DNA of 64,000 nucleotides from UBA1952 sp965246785 (GTDB taxonomy: Bacteria > Bacteroidota > Bacteroidia > Chitinophagales > Chitinophagaceae), in assembly GCA_965246785.1 (NCBI GenBank), contig CBDFFM010000027.1, positions 186,001 to 250,000 on the forward strand. The letters are read 5' to 3'. The notes beneath the pieces were generated by a model. The model made no database searches. It was given only the letters and a program-made list of their open reading frames with translations, and was not told the DNA's origin. Positions 44,236 to 51,876 of the stretch are shown here, one piece after another (the stretch's first letter is position 1; the number at the start of each line of letters is the position of its first letter). The translations under genes were made by a program, and so were the position numbers.

Positions 44236-44318
44236 TTTCTTTGAGTATAAAGTAGTTAGCAGAAAGTAGAAAGCTGGTTTCTAAACAACTTTAGACTTTT
44301 GACTTTTACCTTTTGACT
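44236..44318. repeat. TAGAAAG heptamer inverted element, copy 2 (rpsQ-rplN gap)
   Basis: Four phased heptamers (TATAAAG, TAGTTAG, CAGAAAG, TAGAAAG; 44246-44273) face CTTTAGA, CTTTTGA, CTTTTAC and CTTTTGA (44289-44316). The element fills the gap from the rpsQ stop to the rplN start. Confidence 0.85.
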
Positions 44319-44627
44319 TTATTTAGCCTTTTCAATAACCTCCACCAGGCGCCAGCGCTTAGTCTTGCTCATAGGACGAGTCTCCATGATGCGGACTGTA
44401 TCGCCTATGCCGGCTGTATTCTCCTCGTCGTGAGCGTGGAATGATGTGGACTTCTTAAGGAACTTTCCGTAAATCGGGTGCTTTACCTTACGCTCTACCT
44501 TAACGGTAATGGTCTTGGTCATCTTGTCAGATGTAACAACACCGGTACGTACTTTACGGTTGGCACGCTCAACGCCATGCTGGCCCTGAGTGGCTCCTGC
44601 TGTCTCGGCTATATTCTGGTTTTCCAT
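44319..44627 (-). CDS. rpsQ: 30S ribosomal protein S17
   Basis: S17 binds the 5' domain of 16S rRNA. It has 102 aa with the OB-fold core RTGVVTSDKMTKTITVKVERKVKHPIYGKFLKKS and GDTVRIMETRPMSKTKRW. It carries about 22 extra N-terminal residues (MENQNIAETAGATQGQHGVE), longer than in most bacteria. rpmC ends 11 nt upstream. Confidence 0.96.
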   Translation of the reverse strand: MENQNIAETAGATQGQHGVERANRKVRTGVVTSDKMTKTITVKVERKVKHPIYGKFLKKSTSFHAHDEENTAGIGDTVRIMETRPMSKTKRWRLVEVIEKAK

Positions 44628-44638
44628 TGGTCTGGATA

Positions 44639-44851
44639 TTATTTAGCGAGCGAACGATGGGTTTGCTCAGTCTTCATCTGGGCAATGCGGCGACGCAGGG
44701 CACGAATGGAGAGCGGATTCTCAATTGGATTCACCGCATGGCTGAACTGCAGCTTCTTCATGCGCATTTCCTCGTCGGCGATGTTGTTATCAAGCGCAGC
44801 ATCATCCCATTGACGATATTCATGCTGGTCTGCTTTTTTGTTCTTTGCCAT
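44639..44851 (-). CDS. rpmC: 50S ribosomal protein L29
   Basis: L29 lies at the polypeptide exit and helps bind SRP and trigger factor. It has 70 aa: an acidic helix (YRQWDDAALDNNIADEEMRMKKL), the conserved QFSHAVNPIENPLSIRALRRRIAQMKT. Normal position between rplP and rpsQ, but separated from rplP by an unusual 158-nt gap. Confidence 0.95.
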   Translation of the reverse strand: MAKNKKADQHEYRQWDDAALDNNIADEEMRMKKLQFSHAVNPIENPLSIRALRRRIAQMKTEQTHRSLAK

Positions 44852-44855
44852 TGTA

Positions 44856-44876
44856 TTTCTGATTTCGGATTTTAGA
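44856..44876. repeat. Heptamer repeat TTTCGGA
   Basis: Three phased 7-bp units (TTTCTGA, TTTCGGA, TTTTAGA) lie just before the rpmC start. This is the reverse-complement type of the AAATCCG set at 19453-19487. Confidence 0.5.
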
Positions 44877-44894
44877 ATTGCTTCTTATACCCTA

Positions 44895-45023
44895 TTAATG
44901 TCTATGTTTTAAAAGAAATATAATGAAATATACTAAAGATGCTCCAAGCAATCCTCCAGTAATAAATACAATCAGTTCTCTTATTTTGGGCGGGTTGCTA
45001 AATCCTCTTTTACGCTCCTGCAT
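44895..45023 (-). CDS. Small membrane protein candidate, 42 aa, inside the S10 operon
   Basis: Not recognised. The ORF begins with MQERKRGFSNPPKIREL, a basic amphipathic start, then one hydrophobic segment (IVFITGGLLGASLVYFIIFLL) and KHRH, so it would be a single-pass protein with its N-terminus in the cytoplasm. Its ATG lies inside the last codons of rplP (14-nt overlap) with GGAG just after, consistent with translational coupling. It occupies a gap where other bacteria have no gene. The DNA is AT-rich compared with rplP. It could be a real microprotein or a chance ORF. Confidence 0.5.
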   Translation of the reverse strand: MQERKRGFSNPPKIRELIVFITGGLLGASLVYFIIFLLKHRH

Positions 45024-45432
45024 AATCAGCACGTACCACAAACTTTGTCTTAATCGGCAACTTTTGCGCAGCAAGCTCAAACGCGTGCTTTGCAACATCC
45101 AGCGGAACGCCTTCTGCTTCAAACAAGATAAGTCCTGGACGGATAACAGCAGCATAGTACTCCAGGTTACCCTTACCCTTACCCATCCGCACTTCGGCTG
45201 GCTTCTTGGTAATCGGCTTGTCAGGGAAAATGCGAATCCATACATTACCCTCACGCTTCATGGCGCGGGTCATGGCTTGACGGGCAGATTCAATCTGACG
45301 GTTAGTGAGCCAGATGGGCTCCAGCGCCTTCAGGCCAAATGAGCCAAAGGCTACAGTAGCGCCACGCTGTGCGTTACCCTTGATGCGGCCTTTATGTGCT
45401 TTCCGGTGTTTGGTTCTCTTCGGCTGTAACAT
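45010..45432 (-). CDS. rplP: 50S ribosomal protein L16
   Basis: L16 lies near the A-site finger and peptidyl-transferase centre. It has 140 aa: MLQPKRTKHRKAHKGRIKGNAQRG, WIRIFPDKPITKKPAEVRMGKGKGN, and EGVPLDVAKHAFELAAQKLP. Normal length and motifs. Confidence 0.98.
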   Translation of the reverse strand: MLQPKRTKHRKAHKGRIKGNAQRGATVAFGSFGLKALEPIWLTNRQIESARQAMTRAMKREGNVWIRIFPDKPITKKPAEVRMGKGKGNLEYYAAVIRPGLILFEAEGVPLDVAKHAFELAAQKLPIKTKFVVRADYAGA

Positions 45433-45543
45433 AGTTACTTATTTTGGTATCAAGTAGCAAGTATCTAGTATTAAGACCGGATGTGCTACTGACTGACTTT
45501 TCTTCTTTTATAAACGATTCAACGTCTCAACAATTCAATTTTC
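45433..45543. repeat. Mixed heptamer/octamer element (rpsC-rplP gap)
   Basis: Four phased heptamers (GGTATCA, AGTAGCA, AGTATCT, AGTATTA; 45446-45473) lie on the rplP side. Phased octamers (GATTCAAC, GTCTCAAC, AATTCAAT; 45516-45539) lie on the rpsC side. The two halves use different words. The octamers match those at 14582-14597. The element fills the gap between the two genes. Confidence 0.7.
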
Positions 45544-46392
45544 TTAGCGACGGCCTCCGCCACCACCACCGCGGTTGCCACCACCACCGCCTGCGCCTTC
45601 GCGGCGACGGTCACCACCACCTCCACCGCCTTCGCGGCGCTCACCACCTCCGCCACGACGGTCTCCACGGTCACCGCCACGGAAGCCATCAGGACGGCCA
45701 CCAGCTTCACCGCCACGGCGGTCAGCAGCACCTGATGAGAAGTTGGGGTTCAGGTCACGCTTGCCGAGTACTTCGCCCTTGCAAATCCACACCTTGATAC
45801 CAATCTTACCGTAAACGGTCATGGCATAAGTGGAAGCGTAATCAATATCCATACGGAGGGTGTGCAGGGGTGTACGACCTTGCTTGTACTCTTCAGTACG
45901 GGCAATTTCAGAACCACCGAGACGACCGCCTACTTTAATTTTGATTCCCTCGGCACCCATCCGCATGGCGGTCTGGATGGCCATCTTCAGGGCGCGCTTG
46001 TAGCTAACGCGACCTTCCAGCTGGCGGGCTATAGTTTCACCTACAATCATGGCATCCATTTCGGGACGACGGATTTCCATGATGTTGATTTGAACATCGT
46101 CCTTCTTAGTCAGCTTCTTCAGCTCTTCTTTAATCCGGTCAACCTCGGTACCGCCCTTGCCGATAATAATACCTGGCTTGGAGGTGTGGATGGTAACGAT
46201 GAGCTTGCCCAGCGTGCGCTCAATCACGATGCGGGCAATGCCGCCCTTGTTGATACGCGCGTTGAGGTAAGTGCGGATTTTGTGGTCTTCTACCAGCTTG
46301 GCGCCGAAGTCTTTCTTCTCGCCATACCACATAGAGTCCCAACCGCGCACGATGCCCAGACGGTTGCCAATCGGATTTGTTTTCTGACCCAT
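45544..46392 (-). CDS. rpsC: 30S ribosomal protein S3 with Arg/Gly-rich tail
   Basis: S3 forms the mRNA entry tunnel. It has 282 aa. The KH domain with IIIGKGG is at 75-81, and the C-terminal S3 domain ends near residue 217 (RDLNPNF). A further 64 residues (219-282) are made almost only of Gly, Arg, Asp, Glu and Ala with RGG-type units. E. coli S3 has 233 aa with no such tail. RGG tails bind RNA; the tail is visible, its function is inferred. Confidence 0.97.
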   Translation of the reverse strand: MGQKTNPIGNRLGIVRGWDSMWYGEKKDFGAKLVEDHKIRTYLNARINKGGIARIVIERTLGKLIVTIHTSKPGIIIGKGGTEVDRIKEELKKLTKKDDVQINIMEIRRPEMDAMIVGETIARQLEGRVSYKRALKMAIQTAMRMGAEGIKIKVGGRLGGSEIARTEEYKQGRTPLHTLRMDIDYASTYAMTVYGKIGIKVWICKGEVLGKRDLNPNFSSGAADRRGGEAGGRPDGFRGGDRGDRRGGGGERREGGGGGGDRRREGAGGGGGNRGGGGGGRR

Positions 46393-46406
46393 TTTGTTAT
46401 TTCAAA

Positions 46407-46805
46407 TTAAGCTTGCGCTTCGTTTTGGCTTTGAGTAGTTGTTTTCTTGACGTTGCCGGCTGCTGCTTTGCTGTCAACAATCAGTGTTACGTGATTGCTG
46501 CGCTTGCGAAGGCGATAAGCGCGGCCTTGTGGAGCCGGGTTCATCCGCTTGAGCGTGCGGCCGCCATCTACGAAGATGGTCTTCACGATGAGGTTAGCGG
46601 CTGCCACATCCTGTCCTTCGTTCTTGATGCCCCAGTTGGCAATCGCAGAAAGCAGGAGCTTCTCCAGCGGCTGCGAAGGGTGCTTAGTGCTGAACTTAAG
46701 AATGTTCAGCGCGTCTTCTACCTTCTGGCCACGGATAAGGTCGGCCAGCAGGCGCATTTTGCGCGGAGAAGTTGGTTGATTACGTAAGCGTGCTGCAGCT
46801 TCCAT
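46407..46805 (-). CDS. rplV: 50S ribosomal protein L22
   Basis: L22 lines the exit tunnel and is a macrolide-resistance site. It has 132 aa: RNQPTSPRKMRLLADLIRG, NLIVKTIFVDGGRTLKRMNPAPQGRAYRLRKRSNHVTL. A polar C-terminal tail (KKTTTQSQNEAQA) extends past the usual end. rpsC starts 14 nt downstream. Confidence 0.97.
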   Translation of the reverse strand: MEAAARLRNQPTSPRKMRLLADLIRGQKVEDALNILKFSTKHPSQPLEKLLLSAIANWGIKNEGQDVAAANLIVKTIFVDGGRTLKRMNPAPQGRAYRLRKRSNHVTLIVDSKAAAGNVKKTTTQSQNEAQA

Positions 46806-46966
46806 TGTTTTAATTTAAAATGCAAAATGCAAAATGCAAAAGGTCAGAACGGTATGTTTTGATTGCTTACTTGCGATTGAACTCTGCTGCTTTGTCTTTC
46901 TGTTTATCTTCTTTTCTAACAAAATTCAAAGCGCCGTTTTTTGCATTTTGAATTTTGCATTTTTAA
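46806..46966. repeat. ATGCAAA heptamer inverted element, copy 3 (rpsS-rplV gap)
   Basis: Four phased heptamers (ATTTAAA then three ATGCAAA; 46813-46840) face TTTGCAT, TTTGAAT, TTTGCAT and TTTTAAT (46940-46967), the last set being identical to that at 40233-40260. The element fills the gap from the rpsS stop to the rplV start. Confidence 0.88.
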
Positions 46967-47230
46967 TTATTTCCCGCCGTGACCCTTGAAGTTGCGTGTT
47001 GGAGCGAACTCACCGAGCTTGTGGCCTACCATGTATTCCGTTACATACACAGGGATGAACTTGTTGCCGTTGTGCACAGCAAACGTCTGACCTACGAAGT
47101 CCGGGCTGATTGTTGAGCGACGGCTCCATGTCTTGATTACCCCTTTCTTCGCCTTTCCTTCTGCGATAGCCATCACCTTGTCGTTAAGGTTGCCATCTAT
47201 GTAGGGGCCTTTTGATACTGAACGTGCCAT
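46967..47230 (-). CDS. rpsS: 30S ribosomal protein S19
   Basis: S19 lies in the head of the small subunit with S13. It has 87 aa: MARSVSKGPYIDGNLNDKVM, WSRRSTISPDFVGQTFAVHNGNKF, and the end GEFAPTRNFKGHGGK. Normal. Confidence 0.98.
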   Translation of the reverse strand: MARSVSKGPYIDGNLNDKVMAIAEGKAKKGVIKTWSRRSTISPDFVGQTFAVHNGNKFIPVYVTEYMVGHKLGEFAPTRNFKGHGGK

Positions 47231-47291
47231 TTCTTATTGAGATGTGTGGTTGTTGATTTGCGGAATTGCTATTTTAACGAGCCACGATTAA

Positions 47292-48143
47292 TTACTTTTT
47301 GTACTGACCGCTGAGCTTCTTACCATCCTTGCGCTGAATAATCAGCTTGTTGCTTGGATTAGTAGTGCTGCGTGTACGTTCGCCCTTAGCATACTTACCG
47401 GTACGGCTGCGTGGGTGTCCGCCTGAGCTACGTCCTTCACCACCGCCCATTGGGTGGTCAACCGGGTTCATAGCTACACCACGTACGCGTGGACGGATAC
47501 CCTTCCAACGGTTGCGGCCTGCCTTACCCATGCTCTGGAGCTGGTGGTCACTGTTAGAAACAGTACCTACAGTAGCCATGCAAGTGATAAGCACCTTACG
47601 AAGCTCACCAGAAGGCATCTTCAGAACAGCATAACGCTCTTCCTTATTCGCCAGTTGAGCATAAGTACCGGCTGAGCGGGCAATTGCACCACCGCGGCCT
47701 GGCTGAAGCTCAATGTTGTGAATAACAGTACCAAGCGGCATGTTCTTCATTGGAAGTGCATTGCCTACTTCCGGCGCTGCACCTTCACCGCTCATTACGG
47801 TTCCACCTACTTCCAGGCCTTGTGGAGCGAGGATGTAACGCTTTTCACCGTCTGCATAATTCAGCAGCGCGATGAAGGCCGTACGGTTCGGGTCGTATTC
47901 AATAGTCGCAACGGTAGCAGGGATGTTGTGCTTGTTGCGCTTGAAGTCTATGATGCGGTACTTAATCTTGTTACCGCCACCGCTGTAGCGCATTGCGCGA
48001 CGGCCCTGGCTGTTACGACCACCGGTGTTGTGCTGAGCTTCAAGGAGGCTCTTTTCCGGAACGTTGGTCGTGATTTCGGCGTAAGCGTTACCAATCCTCC
48101 AGCGGGTGCCGGCAGTGGTTGGTTTGTATTTGCGAAGTGCCAT
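47292..48143 (-). CDS. rplB: 50S ribosomal protein L2
   Basis: L2 is essential for subunit joining and peptidyl transfer. It has 283 aa. The OB/SH3 core includes VATIEYDPNRTAFIALLNYADGEKRYILAP, and the C-terminal block MNPVDHPMGGGEGRSSGG contains the conserved His. The N-terminus MALRKYKPTTAGTRWR is typical. Normal. Confidence 0.98.
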   Translation of the reverse strand: MALRKYKPTTAGTRWRIGNAYAEITTNVPEKSLLEAQHNTGGRNSQGRRAMRYSGGGNKIKYRIIDFKRNKHNIPATVATIEYDPNRTAFIALLNYADGEKRYILAPQGLEVGGTVMSGEGAAPEVGNALPMKNMPLGTVIHNIELQPGRGGAIARSAGTYAQLANKEERYAVLKMPSGELRKVLITCMATVGTVSNSDHQLQSMGKAGRNRWKGIRPRVRGVAMNPVDHPMGGGEGRSSGGHPRSRTGKYAKGERTRSTTNPSNKLIIQRKDGKKLSGQYKK

Positions 48144-48150
48144 TTCTTAT

Positions 48151-48182
48151 TAAGTTGAAAAGTTGATTAGTGGATAGGTTTA
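48151..48182. repeat. Octamer repeat AAGTTGA (rplW-rplB gap)
   Basis: Four phased 8-bp units (TAAGTTGA, AAAGTTGA, TTAGTGGA, TAGGTTTA) begin 8 bp before the rplB start codon. Confidence 0.55.
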
Positions 48183-48202
48183 GAAGTCTATGCTAATCTT
48201 CT

Positions 48203-48496
48203 TTATTGAAACAAGTCTATTGAATCGCCCTCTGCAAGGGTAACTACGGCTTTCTTATAACCGCTCTTGCGGCCACGGAGTACACCGGCTTTGGTGAAGC
48301 GGCTCTTATTCTTGGCAGGAACAACGATGGTATTCACATCCTGAACCTTTACGCCGTAGAATTCTTCTACCGCCTTCTTTACTTCCAGCTTGTTGGCAGC
48401 CTTCGCCACTTCAAAAGTGTAGCGGCTGCTCTTCTCCATCTGGAGATTCACCTTCTCAGTCAGTATTGGGCGAACTAAAACGTCAGCAGGTTTCAT
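48203..48496 (-). CDS. rplW: 50S ribosomal protein L23
   Basis: L23 lies at the exit tunnel and docks trigger factor and SRP. It has 97 aa: RPILTEKVNLQMEKSSRYTFEVAKAANKLEVKKAVEEFYGVKVQDVNT is the conserved fold. Normal. Confidence 0.97.
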   Translation of the reverse strand: MKPADVLVRPILTEKVNLQMEKSSRYTFEVAKAANKLEVKKAVEEFYGVKVQDVNTIVVPAKNKSRFTKAGVLRGRKSGYKKAVVTLAEGDSIDLFQ

Positions 48497-48536
48497 TGTT
48501 TATTCTTTTATAAAGAGGCAATGCCTCCGACTATTA

Positions 48537-49175
48537 TTAAGCTTCAGCAGGAGCTGCCTCTTCGGTGAACATTTTAGCTGCGCCTTCGGTGAATACCAGC
48601 GTGCTGGCGTTCATCAGGTCATAGGTATTCATATCGCTCAGCACAACGGTCTTGTTGTTCTGCAGGTTGCGACCGCTGAGGTAAACGTTGGCGTTATACT
48701 CAGGAACAATCACCATTGTACGACGTGCATTCTGCGAAAGTGTGCCGATTGCAGCTGCGAAATCCTTCGTCTTAGGGGCGTCAAAGCTGAAGTCTTCTAC
48801 CACTACGATTTTGCCTTCCTTAGCCTTGTGAGCAAGAGCGCTCATCTTAGCCAGGTCTTTTACCTTACGGTTCAGCTTGAAATCATAACGGTGAGGAAGC
48901 GGGCCATTTACAGTACCACCACCCTTATAAAGCGGGTTGCGAATGTTGCCCTTACGAGCGCCGCCGGTACCCTTCTGCTTGTGCAGCTTCCGGGAAGAGC
49001 CATGCACTTCAGCGCGTGTCTTGGTCTTGTGCGTACCCTGACGCTGAGCGGCGAGGTATTGCTTTACCGCGAGGTAAATACAATGGTCGTTCGGCTCAAT
49101 GGCGAAGATTTCGTCAGGAAGCTCCATTGAGCGGCCTGTCTTTTCGCCTTTATTATTCATTACATCAACTTGCAT
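48537..49175 (-). CDS. rplD: 50S ribosomal protein L4
   Basis: L4 lines the tunnel constriction and in Proteobacteria also autoregulates the S10 operon. It has 212 aa with the long tunnel loop TKTRAEVHGSSRKLHKQKGTGGARKG in outline (starting near residue 52) and KALSALAHKA-like sequence (LAKMSALAHKA). Normal length. Confidence 0.97.
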   Translation of the reverse strand: MQVDVMNNKGEKTGRSMELPDEIFAIEPNDHCIYLAVKQYLAAQRQGTHKTKTRAEVHGSSRKLHKQKGTGGARKGNIRNPLYKGGGTVNGPLPHRYDFKLNRKVKDLAKMSALAHKAKEGKIVVVEDFSFDAPKTKDFAAAIGTLSQNARRTMVIVPEYNANVYLSGRNLQNNKTVVLSDMNTYDLMNASTLVFTEGAAKMFTEEAAPAEA

Positions 49176-49213
49176 GGCAATAGTATTTTACAGCGGCTTG
49201 CGTCGCGGGCAAA

Positions 49214-49831
49214 TTATTTTTGAATGAGAACGATAGAGCCGTTGTGACCCGGAACGGAGCCGGAAATAAGGATATAGTTCTGCTCAGGATAAACCTTTAC
49301 GATGCGCAGCTCCTTCACCTTCACGCGGTCGCCGCCCATACGGCCAGCCATACGCATGCCTTTAAATACGCGGGCAGGATAAGATGAACCACCAATAGAG
49401 CCCGGGGCGCGCTGACGGTCGTGCTGACCGTGAGAAGCCTCGCCTACACCGTGGAAGCCGTGGCGTTTAACTACGCCCTGGAAACCTTTACCCTTAGAGG
49501 TGCCGATTACGGAAACTTTTTCGCCTTCTGCGAAGATGTCGCAGGTAATGCTCTCGCCGACTTCCTTTACGATGGATGTGTCGCGGAGTTCTTTCACACA
49601 AGCCTTAGGCGTTGTATTAGCCTTAGCGAAGTGCTGAATCATCGCCTTAGGCGTGTTCTTTTCCTTCTTCTCGCCAAAAGCGATTTGCAGTGAATTATAG
49701 CCGTCTGTTTCAACGGTCTTCTTTTGAGTTACCACACATGGGCCAGCTTCAATAATGGTGCAGGCTGTCTGCTTGCCATTCGGCTCAAAGACGCTGGTCA
49801 TGCCGATTTTCTTACCAATAATACCTCTCAT
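49214..49831 (-). CDS. rplC: 50S ribosomal protein L3
   Basis: L3 is an early-assembly protein that reaches the peptidyl-transferase centre. It has 205 aa: MRGIIGKKIGMTSVFEPNG, GKGFQGVVKRHGFHGV, and GSIGGSSYPARVFKGMRMAGRMG. Normal. Confidence 0.98.
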   Translation of the reverse strand: MRGIIGKKIGMTSVFEPNGKQTACTIIEAGPCVVTQKKTVETDGYNSLQIAFGEKKEKNTPKAMIQHFAKANTTPKACVKELRDTSIVKEVGESITCDIFAEGEKVSVIGTSKGKGFQGVVKRHGFHGVGEASHGQHDRQRAPGSIGGSSYPARVFKGMRMAGRMGGDRVKVKELRIVKVYPEQNYILISGSVPGHNGSIVLIQK

Positions 49832-49961
49832 AGTATTCTGTATGTTTTTTAGCCAGCGCCTGGGTTGCTTAAAGCGTGTGGGCCAGGATAGCCTTTTTTC
49901 AATCTATTTTTAAGAGCTGCCTCCCTTTTGCTTATTAAGCAGTGGTTGAGACACTTACTAA

Positions 49962-49985
49962 CCAATCAACTTTTCAAACTACCAA
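49962..49985. repeat. Octamer repeat NNNNTCAA (rpsJ-rplC gap)
   Basis: Three phased 8-bp units (CCAATCAA, CTTTTCAA, ACTACCAA) lie next to the rpsJ stop; GTTGAG at about 49945 is the opposite sense. A weak member of the octamer family. Confidence 0.4.
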
Positions 49986-49990
49986 TGCCG

Positions 49991-50296
49991 TTAGGCCTTG
50001 ATTTCTACTTCTACGCCGCTTGGCAGGTCAAGCTTGCTCAGCGCATCCACCGTACGGGAAGAAGAAGTATAGATGTCCAGCAGACGCTTGTGTGTAGCGA
50101 GCTGGAATTGCTCCCGGCTCTTTTTGTTCACGTGCGGCGAGCGCAGCACAGTAAAGATTTTCATTTCCGTAGGCAGAGGAATAGGGCCTGTAACCACGGC
50201 GCCTGTATTGCGAACCGTTTTTACAATCTTCTCTGCGGATTTATCAACCAGGTTATGGTCGTAAGACTTCAGTTTAATCCGGATACGCTGTGACAT
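49991..50296 (-). CDS. rpsJ: 30S ribosomal protein S10
   Basis: S10 is in the 30S head and is the NusE partner in antitermination. It has 101 aa: MSQRIRIKLKSYDHNLVDKSAEKIV, TGAVVTGPIPLPT, and SPHVNKKSREQFQLATHKRLLDI. It is the first gene of the superoperon, with a strong promoter box upstream; fusA, rpsG and rpsL are not adjacent. Confidence 0.98.
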   Translation of the reverse strand: MSQRIRIKLKSYDHNLVDKSAEKIVKTVRNTGAVVTGPIPLPTEMKIFTVLRSPHVNKKSREQFQLATHKRLLDIYTSSSRTVDALSKLDLPSGVEVEIKA

Positions 50297-50328
50297 ACTG
50301 TAAAGAGCTTCTCCCGTTTTTGGGATTG

Positions 50329-50336
50329 CAAAGGTA
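50329..50336 (-). promoter_or_regulatory. -7 promoter box of the S10 superoperon
   Basis: TACCTTTG on the minus strand, an exact TAnnTTTG box, lies 32 nt upstream of the rpsJ ATG. It probably drives the roughly 12-kb operon. Confidence 0.65.
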
Positions 50337-50403
50337 GGGAGTTGGATTTTCTCTGCAAAAAGATTTTGAGGAAACTTTCCTAAGTCACTTAAAGTTGAAA
50401 AGG

Positions 50404-50880
50404 CTAAGAGTTAATCTTCGCTAATTCAACAGCCTGATGAATTTTATCTAAAGTCTCTTTACTAAAACCACTCTTGCTAATAGAAAGTTCAAATAGCTTT
50501 CTGCCGTGCTCTTTAATAAAAACTGTCCAATTATTGATAGAATGCCTACTTGGAACCTTCTTATAGTCAAGCTCTAATGCCGCAAAAGGAATACTGCGGC
50601 TATTTCGCGCTTTCCGAAAGGTTATAAAGAATACTGTAAAACACCGATTGTGATAGTCAATTGCAACTTGCACGACGAATTTTGAAAAGGAAATATGCAA
50701 TGCCAGAACGGCAAGTATCAACAAGTCAAAAACAAATAGAGAAGGATTGAACCGTCTGTTTGGATATCGGATGGGATATAGAATATGGCATATCCCAACA
50801 ACAATCAATGCGAGTGTAAACTCTTTTAGATAGTCAAAACGGGAATGCTCCTTTTCGGGATAAAACCTAATGACATCCAT
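50404..50880 (-). CDS. Hypothetical membrane protein, 158 aa
   Basis: Not recognised by name. Two adjacent hydrophobic helices (LALIVVGICHILYPI and FVFDLLILAVLALHI) are followed by a cytoplasmic beta-rich domain (VVQVAIDYHNRCFTVFFITFRK...SIPFAALELDYKK...WTVFIKEHGRKLFELSIS) that looks like a PH-type domain. The DNA is AT-rich relative to its neighbours. It is upstream of the S10 promoter in the same orientation. Confidence 0.65.
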   Translation of the reverse strand: MDVIRFYPEKEHSRFDYLKEFTLALIVVGICHILYPIRYPNRRFNPSLFVFDLLILAVLALHISFSKFVVQVAIDYHNRCFTVFFITFRKARNSRSIPFAALELDYKKVPSRHSINNWTVFIKEHGRKLFELSISKSGFSKETLDKIHQAVELAKINS

Positions 50881-50938
50881 ATTCTTATCTAACAGACTGG
50901 TTTTTAATTTCTCAAAACGATTTAGCCAGCTCTGCTAA

Positions 50939-51319
50939 CTACTTCACATGCCCCCTCGGAATATTCCGGCTCTCGGGATTCACAGAAAGCCGCAACAGCT
51001 TCGGCTGTATCACCAAATCCATATCCTCCATGGGCACCGCGCCAAGCAATACCTCGTCGGCCATAATCAGTGCGCCTACAAAGCAATTCCGGTCTTCAAA
51101 AGTGATGCGCACTGGGCCGGCATAAGGCACTGTATGCGAGCTCCCATCCGCAGTTGTGGCCTCGCGGGTTTCTAAAATCTTCAAGCTAAGTTGCGTAGCC
51201 ACATACTGTGGCAGCACCAGATACGTAGCGCCGGAATCCACCAGACAACGAACGGTAAGCGGCTTTAATTCAGCCACTACTGGACTAGAAAGTTCTATGT
51301 TGGCATACACCAAACCCAT
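50939..51319 (-). CDS. Clan AA (retropepsin-like) aspartic protease
   Basis: This 126-aa protein has the retropepsin active-site motif CLVDSGATYLVLP (Asp-Ser-Gly) and a second LLGAVPMEDMDLVIQP (the usual LLG strand). Dimerisation of a single DSG domain would give an active site. There is no signal peptide. Bacterial proteins of this type often lack known substrates. A TAACTTCG box (51334-51341) lies upstream. Confidence 0.85.
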   Translation of the reverse strand: MGLVYANIELSSPVVAELKPLTVRCLVDSGATYLVLPQYVATQLSLKILETREATTADGSSHTVPYAGPVRITFEDRNCFVGALIMADEVLLGAVPMEDMDLVIQPKLLRLSVNPESRNIPRGHVK

Positions 51320-51357
51320 AAGAAGGATTTTCGCGAAGTTAAGCTAACACACTCGCG

Positions 51358-51870
51358 CTACGGCATATAGCTCATAGCCGGAAGCCCCAAAAGCCGCCGC
51401 CACAGCGCAATCTGCCCAATCATATTCGCCTCGCGGTAGGTGCTGAAATTAATCAGCTCCATATTGCTTGCCTCCCAGCCGCCCATGTCTTTCCGCGTGT
51501 CCAGCCAAGCGGTGTCCACTTCCAAGGTCTTCTCCCGCACAATCGGGCTAATCTTATCCCAATCAGCAAGAAACTGGGACAGCGGCGGATAGGTAACACT
51601 ATCCTGAATGCCTTTGAAATCCTTAAAAAGCTCATCCGCCTCCTGATGAATGCCCACGCCAAGGTTGCGGGCGGCGACGAAACGCATTTCCACGATGCTA
51701 CCGGCTATCCAGGCTACGTGGTTCGCCTTCGTGCCAAGGCGGTTGTGCGCGTCCTCATCCGAAATGCCTTCCAGCGCTTTCCGGAAATAATCCGTTTGCA
51801 GGTCGTAAAGGGCGAAGATGGCGAGCAGGCGGGCGTCTTTTGGCTGTGTGGTTTCCATAGTTGAAGTCAT
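51358..51870 (-). CDS. DinB-family protein
   Basis: This 170-aa protein is a four-helix-bundle candidate of the DinB/YfiT superfamily. The helix pairs DYFRKALEGISDEDAHNRLGTKANHVAWIAGSIVEMR in outline (HVAWIAGSIVEMR) and STYREANMIGQIALWRRLLG fit; the latter carries a histidine-poor end, so a metal site is uncertain. Function unknown. ATG 51870 is preferred because a promoter box ends 6 nt upstream. Confidence 0.7.
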   Translation of the reverse strand: MTSTMETTQPKDARLLAIFALYDLQTDYFRKALEGISDEDAHNRLGTKANHVAWIAGSIVEMRFVAARNLGVGIHQEADELFKDFKGIQDSVTYPPLSQFLADWDKISPIVREKTLEVDTAWLDTRKDMGGWEASNMELINFSTYREANMIGQIALWRRLLGLPAMSYMP

Positions 51871-51876
51871 TTCGCG

